Source: Verrucomicrobiota bacterium (GTDB lineage: Bacteria > Verrucomicrobiota > Verrucomicrobiia > Limisphaerales > UBA8199). From it: a stretch of 47,554 bases of DNA. Below the pieces are notes generated by a model. It had not been told where the DNA came from and made no database searches. It worked only from the letters and a program-made list of their open reading frames with translations. Shown here piece after piece: positions 47,326 to 47,554 of the stretch; position 1 is the stretch's first letter, and each line of letters starts with the position of its first letter. The translations under genes were made by a program, and so were the position numbers. The stretch lies in contig PSRM01000302.1 of NCBI GenBank assembly GCA_003176045.1, forward strand, positions 1 through 47,554, written 5' to 3'.

Positions 47326-47554
47326 AAGTGCGCATGAACACGGATATAGAAACTTCAAAATCCAAACTTCAAAATTCAAAGAAACCTCAAAAGCCAAGCT
47401 TCAACTCCCCTTGTGCACCCGTTTTGGGCGCGATTTGAAGTTTCGAGGGTTGAGGTTTGCTTGAATTTTGAAGTTTGAAGTCAGTAGCTTCCCACAGGGG
47501 ATAAGCAAAAAGGCACTGGTTTGATTTCTTCCTGCATCACAAGATGCAGGTATG
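47326..47554. repeat. Terminal gap with TTCAAA-type short repeats
   Basis: 47,350-47,395 and 47,435-47,480 contain ACTTCAAAATCCAAACTTC, GAATTTTGAAGTTTGAAG and similar words in both directions, able to pair with each other. GCATCACAAGATGC near 47,534 is a small palindrome. No gene is seen before the window ends. Confidence 0.7.

Noticed and set aside
1..47554. CRISPR array
   Set aside because: The tandem repeats have 7-10 bp units without spacers and no cas genes are present.
1..47554. tRNA, rRNA or prophage
   Set aside because: No cloverleaf, rRNA core, integrase, capsid or terminase sequence was seen; the CII-like HTH alone is not evidence of a phage.

Overview
The window reads as a chromosomal segment of a soil-type Verrucomicrobiota bacterium, probably near the Pedosphaera/Limisphaerales group. 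This is an inference from gene content and style: a twin-arginine Gfo/Idh oxidoreductase, a TPR/GT-C-like membrane protein, paralogous ABC-2 permeases, and many palindromic and short tandem repeats between genes and also inside reading frames. No phage, IS element, CRISPR array, rRNA or tRNA was recognised.

Layout. 1-1.6 kb: NAD-dependent sugar epimerase and an overlapping hypothetical gene. 1.7-4.4 kb (minus): DUF5989 micro-protein and a TMTC-like membrane/TPR protein. 4.8-7.5 kb (minus): LemA and an HtpX-like M48 peptidase with a TerB-like tail. 7.7-13 kb: large envelope protein, ABC ATPase and ABC-2 permease. 13.1-15.1 kb (minus): response regulator/PAS/histidine-kinase protein with a degenerate ATPase domain, then a lone receiver. 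15.2-18.1 kb: GntR (YtrA-type) regulator, ABC ATPase and permease behind a clear promoter with a palindromic operator. 18.2-24.3 kb: Uma2, Gfo/Idh oxidoreductase, small anchored coiled-coil protein, LeuD, GH20 hexosaminidase, PdxH. 24.4-29.1 kb: hypothetical protein, Cys-rich FeoA, FeoA, FeoB and an HTH protein. 29.3-36.6 kb (minus): hexose-6-phosphate mutarotase-like protein, lone ABC-2 permease, TIM-barrel isomerase coupled to a full-length plant-type alpha-glucan water dikinase (GWD). 36.8-39.5 kb: two tandem small membrane proteins followed by two tandem DUF2071 proteins behind a palindromic operator. 39.6-47.3 kb: tandem alpha/beta hydrolase, FHA/zinc-ribbon protein, pterin dehydratase, divergent [2Fe-2S] ferredoxin and molybdenum-carrier-like protein, Gly/Ala-rich membrane protein, AI-2E family transporter with a cytosolic tail.

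Three things stand out. (1) The GWD homologue has two CBM45-like starch-binding repeats and the phosphohistidine domain, next to sugar-phosphate genes, which suggests alpha-glucan phosphorylation in a bacterium. (2) Palindromic repeats lie in frame inside at least five unrelated proteins (TPR protein, Uma2, FeoB, GWD, DUF2071), like Rickettsia palindromic elements. The same families also form intergenic hairpins, including one terminator. (3) Heptanucleotide tandem repeats of different sequence occur at about nine loci, often touching start or stop codons, and two tracts lie inside the TPR gene, where copy-number change would shift the frame.

All functional calls come from reading motifs in the translations; no database search was run.
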